DNA of 64,000 nucleotides from JAEVLT01 sp044598425 (GCA_044598425.1 CP172536.1:3038001-3102000), one strand, 5' to 3'. Shown: positions 53,849-63,009, counted from the stretch's first letter. Program-made: numbers and translations. Notes: generated by a model not told the origin, from the sequence alone.

Positions 53849-54475
53849 TTAATTTAGCAATAATTTCAAAGCCTGTACACCAAAATAAATTCCGAATCCA
53901 ATGAGGGAAAAGCCTGATAAAAAGGAAATGAAAACAAGCAATCCTGATGTTAAATATTTGCGAAAATTGCTTGAAATTCCGGCCATCATAATATCCCAAA
54001 GTAAAAGTCCGATAAAAATGGCACTGCTGTATACGATTAGCTGGGTACTTTCATAAGAAGCCGCTGTCTTTGCCAAGATGGAGCCGTAAATACCGAGCCA
54101 AAATAGAATGGTCAGCGGGTTTGAAATCGACATGAAAAATCCTGAAAAAAACGACTTATAAAGCGGTTCTTTGCTCCTTTGCTCCTGGAGGTTCAGCTTG
54201 CCGGCGCTTATCAGGCTCTCCACCCCAGTATAAATGAGGACAAAGCTGCCGAATGACCACAAAAAGGTTTTCATAAAATTTGTTTCAAGAAACTGAACTA
54301 CTCCTATGTATACAATCAGCATATAAAAGCCGTCTGCAAGTACCGCACCCACACCAACGAACCAGGCATGCATAAAGCCATTTTTTATTCCCCTGTCGAT
54401 CTGCGCCGCATTGATTGGACCAATTGGAGCAGCCAACGACAACCCCAACAAAATGTAGCTTAAGAAAACATTCAT
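53849..54475 (-). CDS. LysE/RhtB family amino-acid exporter
   Basis: A 208-residue membrane protein with six helices. The LysE signature is at the N-terminus: SLAAPIGPINAAQIDRGIKNG (residues about 10-30, here split as SLAAPIGPINA and IDRGIKNG), and SNPLTILFW lies near 120. Such proteins export amino acids or related metabolites. ATG 54475 follows AGGAGAG. It is convergent with the permease gene. Confidence 0.9.
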   Translation of the reverse strand: MNVFLSYILLGLSLAAPIGPINAAQIDRGIKNGFMHAWFVGVGAVLADGFYMLIVYIGVVQFLETNFMKTFLWSFGSFVLIYTGVESLISAGKLNLQEQRSKEPLYKSFFSGFFMSISNPLTILFWLGIYGSILAKTAASYESTQLIVYSSAIFIGLLLWDIMMAGISSNFRKYLTSGLLVFISFLSGFSLIGFGIYFGVQALKLLLN

Positions 54476-54677
54476 GAGCTCTCTCCTCAATTTTTAAAAT
54501 AGAAATAGAAGCCTGTCTACAAATTTCTATTCAGGATTAGGGAGGGATATGAATTAGAAATGGACAACATTCAAATTTTGCTAGCGATGAATGATTTGTG
54601 CAAAATAAGTGGTTTTAAAAGGATTATGGGGTAGGTTTTCCCTTGTTACAAGTATTCAGTAGATCTTTGATAAGAGC

Positions 54678-55110
54678 ACGAGGACTACTTTTACCTAATT
54701 CCTGGTATTTGCAGGCCCCATGAACCTCTCATGAGGACAACTTTTACCTAATTCCTGGTATTTGCGGGCGCCATGAACCTCTCATGAGGACAGCTTTTAC
54801 CTAATTTTTGGTATTCGCGGGCGCCATGAACCTCTCATGAGGACAACTTTTACCTAATTCCTGGTATTCGCGGGCGCCATGAACCTCTCATGAGGACAGT
54901 TTTTACCTAATTCCTGGTATTTGCGGGCGCCATGAACCTCTCATGAGGACAGATTTTACCTAATTTTTGGTATTCGCGGGCGCCATGAACCTCTCATGAG
55001 GACAGTTTTTACCTAATTCCTGGTATTCGTGGGCGCCATGAACCTCTCATGAGGACAGATTTTACCTAATTTCTGGTATTCGCGGGCGCCATGAACCTCT
55101 CATGAAGATT
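54678..55110. repeat. Tandem array III: eight 53-bp units
   Basis: The word GAGGAC recurs every 53 bp, with copies starting near 54678, 54731, 54784, 54837, 54890, 54943, 54996 and 55049, and an incomplete end near 55102. Each unit has a hairpin with arms CATGA and TCATG around ACCTC, and a linker TTTTACCTAATTCCTGG... with small variants. Units 2-4 and 5-7 show the same order of linker variants. Period and CATGA hairpin are as in arrays I and II; the rest of the sequence is unrelated. It lies between the LysE-type and NERD genes. Confidence 0.92.
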
Positions 55111-55152
55111 ACTTATTCATAAATTTCGGTATCTTTTGTCATCAAAATCAGT

Positions 55153-56058
55153 TCATATGTAATAACTATATTTACCATGCCCTACGCTTGAGGAATTTTT
55201 ACTCAGAATCCTTTGGATTGTTTTCTTTGAAAGAACAATCCTGCACCAATCAAAAATGGCATTTGTAGTAATTTTTTGGTCCGGAAACAGTAACTTAAAT
55301 TCCTCCACACTTCGTAAAACTGCTGATTCCAGATTCTCAATCCTCCCGCAATGACGTCAAATGACCATTTTTTCATTAAGCGCCACAACAAATTTATGAC
55401 AGTGTGCACACGTAATTCCTTTTTCCAGTTGTTCATAAGTGTAGAGGGGCAGCTTCATATTTGGATAATTTTTTATATTAAGGGAAATGAGCCTCTCTGC
55501 TAGATTGAAATGGCTTTTTTGTAATTTTACAGGCTTCAAACGTAACTTGCTCAAAAAGCGCTGAAGCTGTGGCAGAAAAATAAATGGCTGATTCAGAGGA
55601 GCTTGATACAAATAAAATTCGGGGTTAACAAAAGATACGTATGGTTTAATCGGTAAATAGCAGCTGTTTTCTTGGAGGAGTCGGAGGAAGAGTCTTTCAC
55701 AGCGTTGCAATTGATGTAGAGGATTTGTAACTTCCTTTTTATTTGCCGAATACCATTTGCCACCTTCAATGAAAAAATCACCATCGTAATTTTTTACATC
55801 AAAAACATAAATGAGATCGTGAAAAATGACAAGCGAATCAACTTGAAACATCGTATGGTTGATTTCAAACAATAAATCTTTGAGTATGAGCCAATCCTTT
55901 GAATACTTCTCCACCATTTTGTCAAAAAAAACTTCACCTTCGTATCCTTTTTCCAAGTTCATATAATGCTGCTCCTCTTCAGTGGAGAGTTTCATTCTCG
56001 TCCGTAAACATTCCAACGTCCTTAATTCCAGTGATTTCTCTCGTGGTTTTGTCTTCAT
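55153..56058 (-). pseudogene. NERD-domain protein interrupted by an in-frame TGA
   Basis: A nuclease-related-domain protein of 301 codons. The NERD domain is at about 40-150 (GYEGEVFFDKMV, VDSLVIFHDLIYVFDVKNYDG, with the Asp/Glu-x-Lys catalytic pattern). The C-terminal zinc ribbon reads CAHCHKF, then, after a TGA at 55357, RHCGRIE. The frame continues without another stop for 67 codons (ESAVLRSVEEFKLLFPDQKI...), so only one codon is broken. The TGA is where the first cysteine of the second CxxC pair belongs (one base from TGC/TGT). Start ATG 56058 with AAGGA upstream. Function unknown; NERD proteins are thought to cut nucleic acids. Confidence 0.8.
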
Positions 56059-56135
56059 ATTCCACATCCTTTCCATTTGCTAACTTCATTTTAAAAAACT
56101 TTTCCGTTCATGACAAATTATTTTTCAAAAGCAAA

Positions 56136-56239
56136 TGTGGATAACCATGTGGACAACCCAATTAAATTGTTGATAAATATGTAGATAATGTGAACAACTA
56201 TGTTGATAACTAAAAACATCATTGTGAATATGTGGATAA
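56136..56239. promoter_or_regulatory. Cluster of DnaA-box-like sites
   Basis: Eight 9-mers in the same orientation match TGTGGATAA (reverse of the DnaA box TTATCCACA): perfect at 56136 and 56231; one mismatch at 56148 (TGTGGACAA), 56168 and 56201 (TGTTGATAA), 56180 (TGTAGATAA), 56189 (TGTGAACAA) and 56223 (TGTGAATAT). They lie within 104 bp in the gap between two minus-strand genes. Confidence 0.75.
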
Positions 56240-56247
56240 CCAATACT

Positions 56248-57231
56248 TTATTTCAGAATTAACAATCGGTCATCTTTTTCTATTAAAACCGAATGAGATG
56301 GATTCACGATTAATTCCTCTCCTCTTTTAAGGCCAATCAAAAGCTCTTCTCTTTCAAAAAACTCACTGCAGACCTTTTTAAACGGTATCCCTGCCAAATT
56401 TTCTTCCGCCTTCCGCAGCAAAAGACGATTTTCCTGCAAGGGATGAACGAAATCCGATAATAAGCCGTCACCATTTGAATGAAGGCTGTTCACCATAAAC
56501 ACACTTGTTAATTTGTTCGATTGAATGACTTCATCTGCTCCCGCCCGTTTTGCATTGATGACCTGTTCAGCAGTCAGGATTTCTACAATGCATTTGACGG
56601 CCGGACAAAGCCCTTTAATTGTTAGCAATGTGAGTATGCTGTTCATATCTGCTTGAAGTTCATCGTTTCCGCGATCGGCTGTAATCAGCACTTTTTCAGC
56701 TTGAGCAATATTGCTTTTTAAAATCGTTTCATCCATATGCGGTTTACCTTGAATAAAATGGACGTATCTGGAATGAACCGGATTGGATTCCAGCGTTTCA
56801 TCAACAAGAACGATGTTTTGCGCATCAAAGCGGGTGAGTTTGTTGATCAACTCCCTTGAGCGCTCATTCCAGCCAATGATGATCGTATGACCATGTCCTT
56901 TAAAAACAATTTTCCCTTCAGAAAGGGCATCCTGTCTTGTCACAGCAACTGTTGCTAATGTAGCAAAATAAGAAGAAACAAATCCTGCCCCTAGCAAAAT
57001 AAGAACCACGGCAGTTAACCTTCCCCAAACAGAATCGGGAATATAATCTCCGTAGCCGACCGTGGACGCCGTAATAATGGACCACCAAATCCCATCATAA
57101 ATCGTTGGAAACGTAGATGGCTCCAGTAAATGAATCAATATACCAAAGGTGACAAAAACCAAAAGGGCAATCAACAAAATTCTGACAAGAAGCGGCAAAT
57201 GCAAAAAACGAATATATAAGCGGTTTGGCAT
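56248..57231 (-). CDS. yugO: Potassium channel with TrkA-N domain (YugO type)
   Basis: A 327-residue channel. Two membrane helices enclose the selectivity filter TVGYGDYIP (about 60-68), followed by a cytoplasmic RCK/TrkA-N domain (about 105-230, IIIGWNERSREL, then VLVDE) and a C-terminal TrkA-C-like part. It matches B. subtilis YugO (328 residues), the potassium channel involved in biofilm signalling. The start is ATG 57231 with GGGGGA six bases upstream. A gene like mstX, which overlaps yugO in B. subtilis, is not visible here. Downstream order (pgi, yugJ, yuzA) agrees with the yug region. Confidence 0.9.
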   Translation of the reverse strand: MPNRLYIRFLHLPLLVRILLIALLVFVTFGILIHLLEPSTFPTIYDGIWWSIITASTVGYGDYIPDSVWGRLTAVVLILLGAGFVSSYFATLATVAVTRQDALSEGKIVFKGHGHTIIIGWNERSRELINKLTRFDAQNIVLVDETLESNPVHSRYVHFIQGKPHMDETILKSNIAQAEKVLITADRGNDELQADMNSILTLLTIKGLCPAVKCIVEILTAEQVINAKRAGADEVIQSNKLTSVFMVNSLHSNGDGLLSDFVHPLQENRLLLRKAEENLAGIPFKKVCSEFFEREELLIGLKRGEELIVNPSHSVLIEKDDRLLILK

Positions 57232-57362
57232 TGAAAATCCCCCGTTATGGATTTTATTTTCCATTATTGCCGAAAAAAATTGTTTTTATAAAAAAAGGAA
57301 TAATTACCAATCGATAAACAAAAAATAAAAGCAATATTGGTCTTTTTATGGGGTGTTTTTAC

Positions 57363-59036
57363 TTGAATCGTGTTTGGACAAAAGAATGGAAATGGTTCTA
57401 CGCTGCCTTTGTAGCGCTGGCCATTTATTTGTCGCCGCTTTTTATCCTGCAGGAGAATGCCCATATTCGCGTTCATGACAATCTGGACTCGAACATCGCC
57501 TGGTATAAAGTGTTGGCAAGGAGCGGACAGATGTTTGGACCCATCCATGGCATAATCCCGCAAATCATCAACGGGCTGCCGCGAAACGCATTCGGTACAG
57601 AATACAGCGGAATCGTCTGGCTGTATGTGCTTTTTCCAACAATGATCGCCTATGGACTAAGCCAATTGATTACGAGAGTTGCCGCCTTCATAGGGATGTA
57701 TGTATTGTTAAAAAAACATCTGCTTCCCGAACGTCAATGGTTAAGCTATCAAATAGGCGCAGCTCTCGCTTTTGCATTAACACCCTTTTGGCCGTCCGGG
57801 ATGTTAAGTACCTTGGGAATGCCGCTTGCGCTTTGGGCTTTTTTAAACATCCGCAGCCGCGATCACTCGTGGAAGAACTACCTCGTTCTTACACTAATGC
57901 CTTTCTATTCAAGCTTTGTGTTAGGCTTTTTCTTTTTTTTAAGCGCCATGGGCGCCCTTTGGCTGAGTGATGCCCTAAGAAAAAAGAGAGTGAATTTGCC
58001 TTTTTTGCTGGCGATCGCTTATATGACTGGAATCTATCTGCTAGTAGAGTACCGCCTGGTTTCTTCTTTTTTAGTAAAAGGGGAGCCAAATAGCCGGGAT
58101 GAATATTTCCATGCCAGCTTACCGTTTTGGCGGGCAGTCCGCTTAACATTTAAAAACTATCTTTTCGGACATACCCACGATATGACCGTTCACGGACTGA
58201 TCATTTTGCCTGTTACTTTTATGGCTCTCTATGTAGTTTTTAAAAATAAAACGTGGAGACAAGATCGGATATTTGTCTTTTTATTTGTCCTTAATTTTCT
58301 ATTGTCTGCCTGGTATGCCTTTTGGTTTTACAAAGGCTGGCTGCCGCTGACGAAAAAATTTCACTTTCTCGATACGTTCAATTTTGCCCGCTACCATTTT
58401 TTAAGACCGCTTGTTATTTACGCGGATTTTGCCTTAGCCTTAAAAATCCTTGCCAGTCAAAGCTTCACTTGGGCAAAGTCAGCCAAATGGCTAGTTGCTT
58501 TGCAAATTTTTGTATTGTTTTTGTTTAATGATGAAATCATTTATCATCAGAAACCAACGGTAAAAGAATTTTATGCAGAAGAATTATTTTCCGAAGTAAG
58601 CAATTATATTGCCTTGCCGCAGAAAGATTATCGGGTAGCAAGCATCGGGATTCATCCGGCGATCTCGCAGTACAATGGCTTTTACACCCTTGACACGTAT
58701 AATAATTTTTACCCGTTGGCATACAAGCACCAGTTTCGTAAGGTGATCGCCCAGGAATTAAGAAAAAATAATGGGATCCGCCGCTATTTTGATAAGTGGG
58801 GCGGACGCTGTTATCTTTTTACAAGCCAGCTGGGAAAGCATTATATGATCAAAAAAGATTCCAAGCGCCATTTAAAAAATCTCCAGTTAAATACCGCCGA
58901 ATTAAAAAAAATGGGCGGGAGCTATATTTTTGCAGCACTGCCGATTGACAATGCAGCGCAAAACAAATTGAAGCTAGAAAAGATTTTTCAATCGAAGCAT
59001 TCTGCCTGGAAAATTTATTTATACAAAGTGATGTGA
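57363..59036 (+). CDS. ykoS: YkoS-like polytopic membrane protein (DUF6044)
   Basis: A 557-residue membrane protein with 10-12 predicted helices in the first 400 residues and a soluble C-terminal part (about 400-557). It resembles B. subtilis YkoS and, in layout, the GT-C type transferases such as YfhO. The start is probably TTG 57363 with GGGGTG seven bases upstream; an ATG at 57348 has no binding site. The stop codon overlaps the region before ykoT. Together the two probably add a lipid-carried sugar to a surface polymer, as proposed for CsbB/YfhO with lipoteichoic acid. Confidence 0.8.
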   Translation: MNRVWTKEWKWFYAAFVALAIYLSPLFILQENAHIRVHDNLDSNIAWYKVLARSGQMFGPIHGIIPQIINGLPRNAFGTEYSGIVWLYVLFPTMIAYGLSQLITRVAAFIGMYVLLKKHLLPERQWLSYQIGAALAFALTPFWPSGMLSTLGMPLALWAFLNIRSRDHSWKNYLVLTLMPFYSSFVLGFFFFLSAMGALWLSDALRKKRVNLPFLLAIAYMTGIYLLVEYRLVSSFLVKGEPNSRDEYFHASLPFWRAVRLTFKNYLFGHTHDMTVHGLIILPVTFMALYVVFKNKTWRQDRIFVFLFVLNFLLSAWYAFWFYKGWLPLTKKFHFLDTFNFARYHFLRPLVIYADFALALKILASQSFTWAKSAKWLVALQIFVLFLFNDEIIYHQKPTVKEFYAEELFSEVSNYIALPQKDYRVASIGIHPAISQYNGFYTLDTYNNFYPLAYKHQFRKVIAQELRKNNGIRRYFDKWGGRCYLFTSQLGKHYMIKKDSKRHLKNLQLNTAELKKMGGSYIFAALPIDNAAQNKLKLEKIFQSKHSAWKIYLYKVM

Positions 59037-59047
59037 GGGATACAGCG

Positions 59048-60082
59048 ATGATCGAACCAATTTTAACAATCGTAGTGCCATGTTATAACGAAGAAGAGGT
59101 TTTACCTGAGACCATGTCTGAGCTTAGCGATTTATTGATCGATATGGTCAACGAAAAACTGATTTCTGAGCGAAGCAAAATTTTGTTTGTCGATGATGGC
59201 AGCAAGGACGGTACTTGGGATTTAATTTATAAAGAAGGGCTTCATAACGAACACGTCCGCGGCTTAAAGCTCTCACGCAATGTTGGCCATCAAAATGCCC
59301 TGCTTGCAGGGTTGTTCACTGCGAAGGATACTTCCGATTGTGTCATCACCATCGATGCAGATCTTCAAGATGACATCGAAGCCATTCGCGAATTTATGGT
59401 AAAATTCTCCGAAGGCAATGAAATTGTTTACGGTGTTCGCCGGGGGAGGAAGGCCGATTCGTTGTTTAAGCGAACAACGGCCCAAGGTTTTTATAAAATG
59501 ATGAAAACAATGGGTGTCGACTTGATTTATAATCATGCCGATTTCCGTCTGATGAGCAGACGGGCGATCCAAGAACTCGAAAACTTTAAAGAAGCCAATC
59601 TTTTCTTAAGAGGAATCATTCCATTGATCGGTTTTCGTGCGGCAATTGTTTATTATGACCGTAAGGAAAGAAAAGCGGGCGAGACGAAATATCCGCTGAA
59701 AAAAATGCTCGCTTTTGCTTTGGACGGGATTACATCTTTTTCTGTTACCCCCATCAGGGTCGTCCTATTGGTCGGATTTATTTCCTTCTTTATCAGCCTG
59801 TTGTTTGGCGGCTACTTTTTAACGCTTAAATTTCTTGGAACCACCCAGACTGGCTGGACTTCGCTGATTACATCCATTTGGCTGATTGGCGGCTTGCAGT
59901 TGATTGCGATTGGCATGATCGGTGAATACGTTGGAAAAATTTACAAAGAATCCAAACAACGGCCAAAATTTATTGTCGATTTTGATACTTTTCATATGGG
60001 AATACCACGGCATTTAGTGAAAAACACAGCTGAAGACGAATTATATCCTTTGGATAAGAGAAGAATTTTAGAAAAAAGCTAG
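59048..60082 (+). CDS. ykoT: Glycosyltransferase family 2, YkoT-like
   Basis: A 344-residue membrane-bound transferase. The GT2 domain (about 5-230) has VVPCYNEEEVLPE, FVDDGSKDGTWD, and TIDADLQDD (the DxD metal site, about 100), then HADFRLMSRRA. Two C-terminal membrane helices (about 235-310) are the GtrB/CsbB pattern. It would load a sugar from a nucleotide donor onto undecaprenyl phosphate. ATG 59048 follows GAGGGA by seven bases and lies 11 bases after ykoS. A GtcA-like flippase gene is absent from this locus. Confidence 0.88.
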   Translation: MIEPILTIVVPCYNEEEVLPETMSELSDLLIDMVNEKLISERSKILFVDDGSKDGTWDLIYKEGLHNEHVRGLKLSRNVGHQNALLAGLFTAKDTSDCVITIDADLQDDIEAIREFMVKFSEGNEIVYGVRRGRKADSLFKRTTAQGFYKMMKTMGVDLIYNHADFRLMSRRAIQELENFKEANLFLRGIIPLIGFRAAIVYYDRKERKAGETKYPLKKMLAFALDGITSFSVTPIRVVLLVGFISFFISLLFGGYFLTLKFLGTTQTGWTSLITSIWLIGGLQLIAIGMIGEYVGKIYKESKQRPKFIVDFDTFHMGIPRHLVKNTAEDELYPLDKRRILEKS

Positions 60083-60102
60083 CGCGTTGCTGGCTTTTTT
60101 AT
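60075..60102 (+). terminator. Terminator of ykoS-ykoT
   Basis: AAAAAGCTAGC pairs with GCTGGCTTTTT (one mismatch) around a 5-nt loop, overlapping the ykoT stop region, with a long T run. Confidence 0.7.
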
Positions 60103-60137
60103 TTTATCAGAAAAAATTTCGATCCTTAAATTTAAAA

Positions 60138-60166
60138 GGAGCACTCCCCCTTATGAGAGTGCTCCA
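60138..60166 (-). terminator. Terminator of pgi
   Basis: GGAGCACTC and GAGTGCTCC form a 9-bp perfect stem with a 10-nt loop, seven bases after the pgi stop codon; TTTT is found further along the minus strand. Confidence 0.7.
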
Positions 60167-60172
60167 TTGTCA

Positions 60173-61522
60173 TTATTTCAAACGTTTCTCAAGCTCAGCT
60201 TTTTTCTCTTCGAAGCCTGGTTTGCCAAGTAGAGCAAACATGTTGACTTTGTACGCCTCTACACCTGGCTGGTCAAATGGATTCACACCGAGCAAATAGC
60301 CGCTCATTGCGCAGGCTTTCTCAAAGAAATAGACAAGATAGCCGAAGGTATACTCGTCAAGCGCTGGAATCGTAACAATTAAGTTTGGCACCCCGCCATC
60401 CGTATGGGCAAGCATGGTTCCTTCAAAAGCTTTATTATTGACAAAATCAACGGTTTTACCAGCTAAGTAGTTGAGACCGTCCAAATCGCTTTCTTCCTGA
60501 TTAATCGTTAGTTCATGACGCGGTTTCTCTACTTTAATCACTGTTTCAAATAGATCGCGGCGCCCTTCCTGCACATATTGGCCAAGAGAGTGAAGATCTG
60601 TTGAAAAGTTTGCTGAAGAAGGATAAATTCCTTTTTGGTCTTTCCCTTCACTTTCGCCAAACAACTGTTTCCACCATTCGGAAAAGTATTGTAGGGCTGG
60701 CTCATAGTTGATCAGCATTTCAATCGTTTTACCTTTATTGTACAACGCGTTTCTTACAGCTGCGTATTGGTATGCTGGATTCTCTTCCAATTCTGAGTGG
60801 CCGAGGTCTTCGCGTGCTTTTGCGGCTCCTTCCATCATTTTTTCAATATCAGCTCCGCTTACGGCAATCGGAAGCAGCCCAACTGCTGTAAGAACAGAAT
60901 AACGGCCGCCTACATCGTCCGGAATCACAAATGTTTCATAGCCTTCTTCAGTGGCTAAAGTTTTTAAAGCACCGCGGGCTTTATCGGTAGTAGCATAAAT
61001 GCGCTTGCGTGCTTCTTCCACACCATATTTTTCTTCGAGCAGTTTGCGGAAAATGCGGAATGCAATCGCTGGCTCCGTTGTTGTTCCTGATTTCGAAATG
61101 ACATTAATTGAAAAATCGGTGCCCTCAAGAAGATCCATTATATCTGTCATATAAGTGGAACTAATATTGTTCCCGACAAAAATAATTTGCGGCGTCTCTC
61201 GCTTTCCTTTTGGAAGCACATTGTAAAAACTATGCTGCAATGCTTCGATAGCAGCTCTGGCGCCTAAATAAGAGCCGCCGATTCCAATCACTAATAAAAC
61301 ATCCGAATCAGATTTAATTTTCGCGGCTGCTTTTTGAATGCGAGAAAATTCTTCTTTATCATAATCTGCCGGGAGGTCAATCCAGCCCAAAAAATCGCTG
61401 CCTGCACCCGTTTTTTCATGCAGTGAGTGATGGGCAACCTTGACCGCATCACGTAAATATGTAAGTTCATGCTCCCCAAAAAAGGTTAAGGCCTTTGTGT
61501 AATCAAAACGAACATGTGTCAT
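60173..61522 (-). CDS. pgi: Glucose-6-phosphate isomerase
   Basis: A 449-residue glycolytic enzyme (glucose-6-phosphate to fructose-6-phosphate). The two signatures are GGSYLGARA and VISKSGTTTEPA in the first SIS domain (about 80 and 145), and the C-terminal segment with GVNPFDQPGVEAYK (about 415-430). Length is that of the Gram-positive form (about 450). Catalytic Glu lies in the ...QLFGESEGKDQKG segment (about 290). ATG 61522; single gene with its own terminator. Confidence 0.97.
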   Translation of the reverse strand: MTHVRFDYTKALTFFGEHELTYLRDAVKVAHHSLHEKTGAGSDFLGWIDLPADYDKEEFSRIQKAAAKIKSDSDVLLVIGIGGSYLGARAAIEALQHSFYNVLPKGKRETPQIIFVGNNISSTYMTDIMDLLEGTDFSINVISKSGTTTEPAIAFRIFRKLLEEKYGVEEARKRIYATTDKARGALKTLATEEGYETFVIPDDVGGRYSVLTAVGLLPIAVSGADIEKMMEGAAKAREDLGHSELEENPAYQYAAVRNALYNKGKTIEMLINYEPALQYFSEWWKQLFGESEGKDQKGIYPSSANFSTDLHSLGQYVQEGRRDLFETVIKVEKPRHELTINQEESDLDGLNYLAGKTVDFVNNKAFEGTMLAHTDGGVPNLIVTIPALDEYTFGYLVYFFEKACAMSGYLLGVNPFDQPGVEAYKVNMFALLGKPGFEEKKAELEKRLK

Positions 61523-61648
61523 ATTCGAATCCTCCGTAAATTTATTTTCAATACCACTTTAACGAATGGCGGGGAGATTATCAAGGAACAGTCCACAATG
61601 TAAACGTGTCCAATTTTGATAATTTTTTTACGTTAGAGTTTTTTAAGA

Positions 61649-61676
61649 AAAACCGGACAGCAGGCTGCCCGGTTTT
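61649..61676 (-). terminator. Terminator of the alcohol dehydrogenase gene
   Basis: AAAACCGGGCAGC and GCTGTCCGGTTTT (one mismatch) form a long stem with a T run on the minus strand, eight bases after the stop codon. Confidence 0.8.
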
Positions 61677-61683
61677 ATTCAGT

Positions 61684-62847
61684 TTATAGCGATGCTTTGT
61701 AAATCGCTAGCACATCTTCTCTGTTCAATTTCTTAAAGTTGCCAAATTCACCATTGACCATTGCTTTGTCGGCCATTAGTTCGATTTGGCTGTCATCGAT
61801 ATCATAATCAGCCAAACGTGAAGGTGCTCCAATACTCGTCCAGAACTCGCGAAGTTTTTCAATTCCCTCAAGGCCTGCTTCTTCTGCAGTTTTTCCTTCT
61901 GGATCTACGCCAAATACTCTGACAGCCATTTGCTTAAAGCGTTCCGGCTTCACTTTTAAGTTATGCTTCATCCAGTTCGGGAAGAGAATCGCAAGTCCTC
62001 CGCCATGAGGGATATCATATACAGCAGATACCGCGTGTTCAAGGTTATGGGTTGCCCAGTCTCCATGATAACCCATGGAAAGCATACCGTTCAAAGCCAT
62101 TGTGCCATTGTAAAGAATTGTGGAACGGTATTCATAATTCTCCAAATCATTGAGAAGTTTTGGCGCTGTTTCGATTACGGTCTGCAGCAGTGATTCAACC
62201 ATGCGATCTTGTAAAAGCGTGTTCTCTTCCTGATGAAAATAATGTTCAAACGCATGAGACATCATATCAACCATTCCATAAATGGTTTGATCCTTTGGAA
62301 CTGTGTATGTATTTACTGGATCTAAGATAGAGAATTTCGGATAAGTTACCTGACTGCTCCATCCATATTTTTCCTTTGTTTCCCAATTTGTAATAACAGA
62401 CCCGGCATTCATTTCAGAACCGGTTGCCGCAAGTGTCAATACTGTTCCAAATGGTAGAGCATCTGTTGCAGCTGCCTTTTTCGTTACAATATCCCAAGCA
62501 TCGCCATCATATTTTGAACCTGCCGCCACAAGTTTCGTACAGTCAATCACACTGCCGCCGCCAACGGCTAAAATAAAGTTGATCCCTTCGTTTTTACAAA
62601 TCTCAATCCCTTTCTTTGCTGTCGTTAAGCGAGGATTGGGTTCAACTCCTGGTAGTTCAAAAACTTGCGCATCAATTTCATTCAAATAGGCTAAAACCTT
62701 GTCATACAGGCCGCTTCGTTTAATGCTGCCGCCACCATAGACAAGCAAGATTTTTTTTCCGTATTGCGGAATTTCAGTTTTTAATTGTTCGAGCTGATCT
62801 TTCCCAAAAATTAATTTTGTCGGATTCCAGAAAGTAAAGTTTTGCAT
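61684..62847 (-). CDS. yugJ: Iron-containing alcohol dehydrogenase (YugJ/BdhA type)
   Basis: A 387-residue group III alcohol dehydrogenase, the length of B. subtilis YugJ. The N-terminal FWNPTKLIFGKDQLEQL and LLVYGGGSIKRSG bind NAD(P); the GGGSVIDCTK loop is the coenzyme signature (about 98-107); the metal ligands are in MSHAFEHYF (about 206-214) and LEHAVSAVYDIPHGGGLA (about 270-287). It reduces aldehydes such as butanal to alcohols. Start ATG 62847 after GGAGG. A longer frame upstream lacks a binding site. Confidence 0.92.
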   Translation of the reverse strand: MQNFTFWNPTKLIFGKDQLEQLKTEIPQYGKKILLVYGGGSIKRSGLYDKVLAYLNEIDAQVFELPGVEPNPRLTTAKKGIEICKNEGINFILAVGGGSVIDCTKLVAAGSKYDGDAWDIVTKKAAATDALPFGTVLTLAATGSEMNAGSVITNWETKEKYGWSSQVTYPKFSILDPVNTYTVPKDQTIYGMVDMMSHAFEHYFHQEENTLLQDRMVESLLQTVIETAPKLLNDLENYEYRSTILYNGTMALNGMLSMGYHGDWATHNLEHAVSAVYDIPHGGGLAILFPNWMKHNLKVKPERFKQMAVRVFGVDPEGKTAEEAGLEGIEKLREFWTSIGAPSRLADYDIDDSQIELMADKAMVNGEFGNFKKLNREDVLAIYKASL

Positions 62848-63009
62848 TACAACAGCCTCCTTTTCATTTCTTATTATTATGGATTTTCGTTCTGATTGCA
62901 AAGATTGCGATTTATTTTTCCCAGCAAATGAATTTCTAAACATAAATGCATATTCTAAAAAAGTTGGATCATCCTAAATACGAACCCATTTAAAGAAGGA
63001 GGCAACAGC

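Noticed and set aside
55203..55436. Separate 77-residue minus-strand gene after the NERD gene
   Set aside because: The true continuation of the NERD protein lies in another frame across the TGA; this frame is only an overlap shadow.
56136..56239. Replication origin
   Set aside because: Although DnaA-box-like sites are dense, there is no dnaA/dnaN neighbourhood and no evident AT-rich unwinding element with DnaA-trio pattern was established; a non-origin DnaA-binding cluster is the safer reading.
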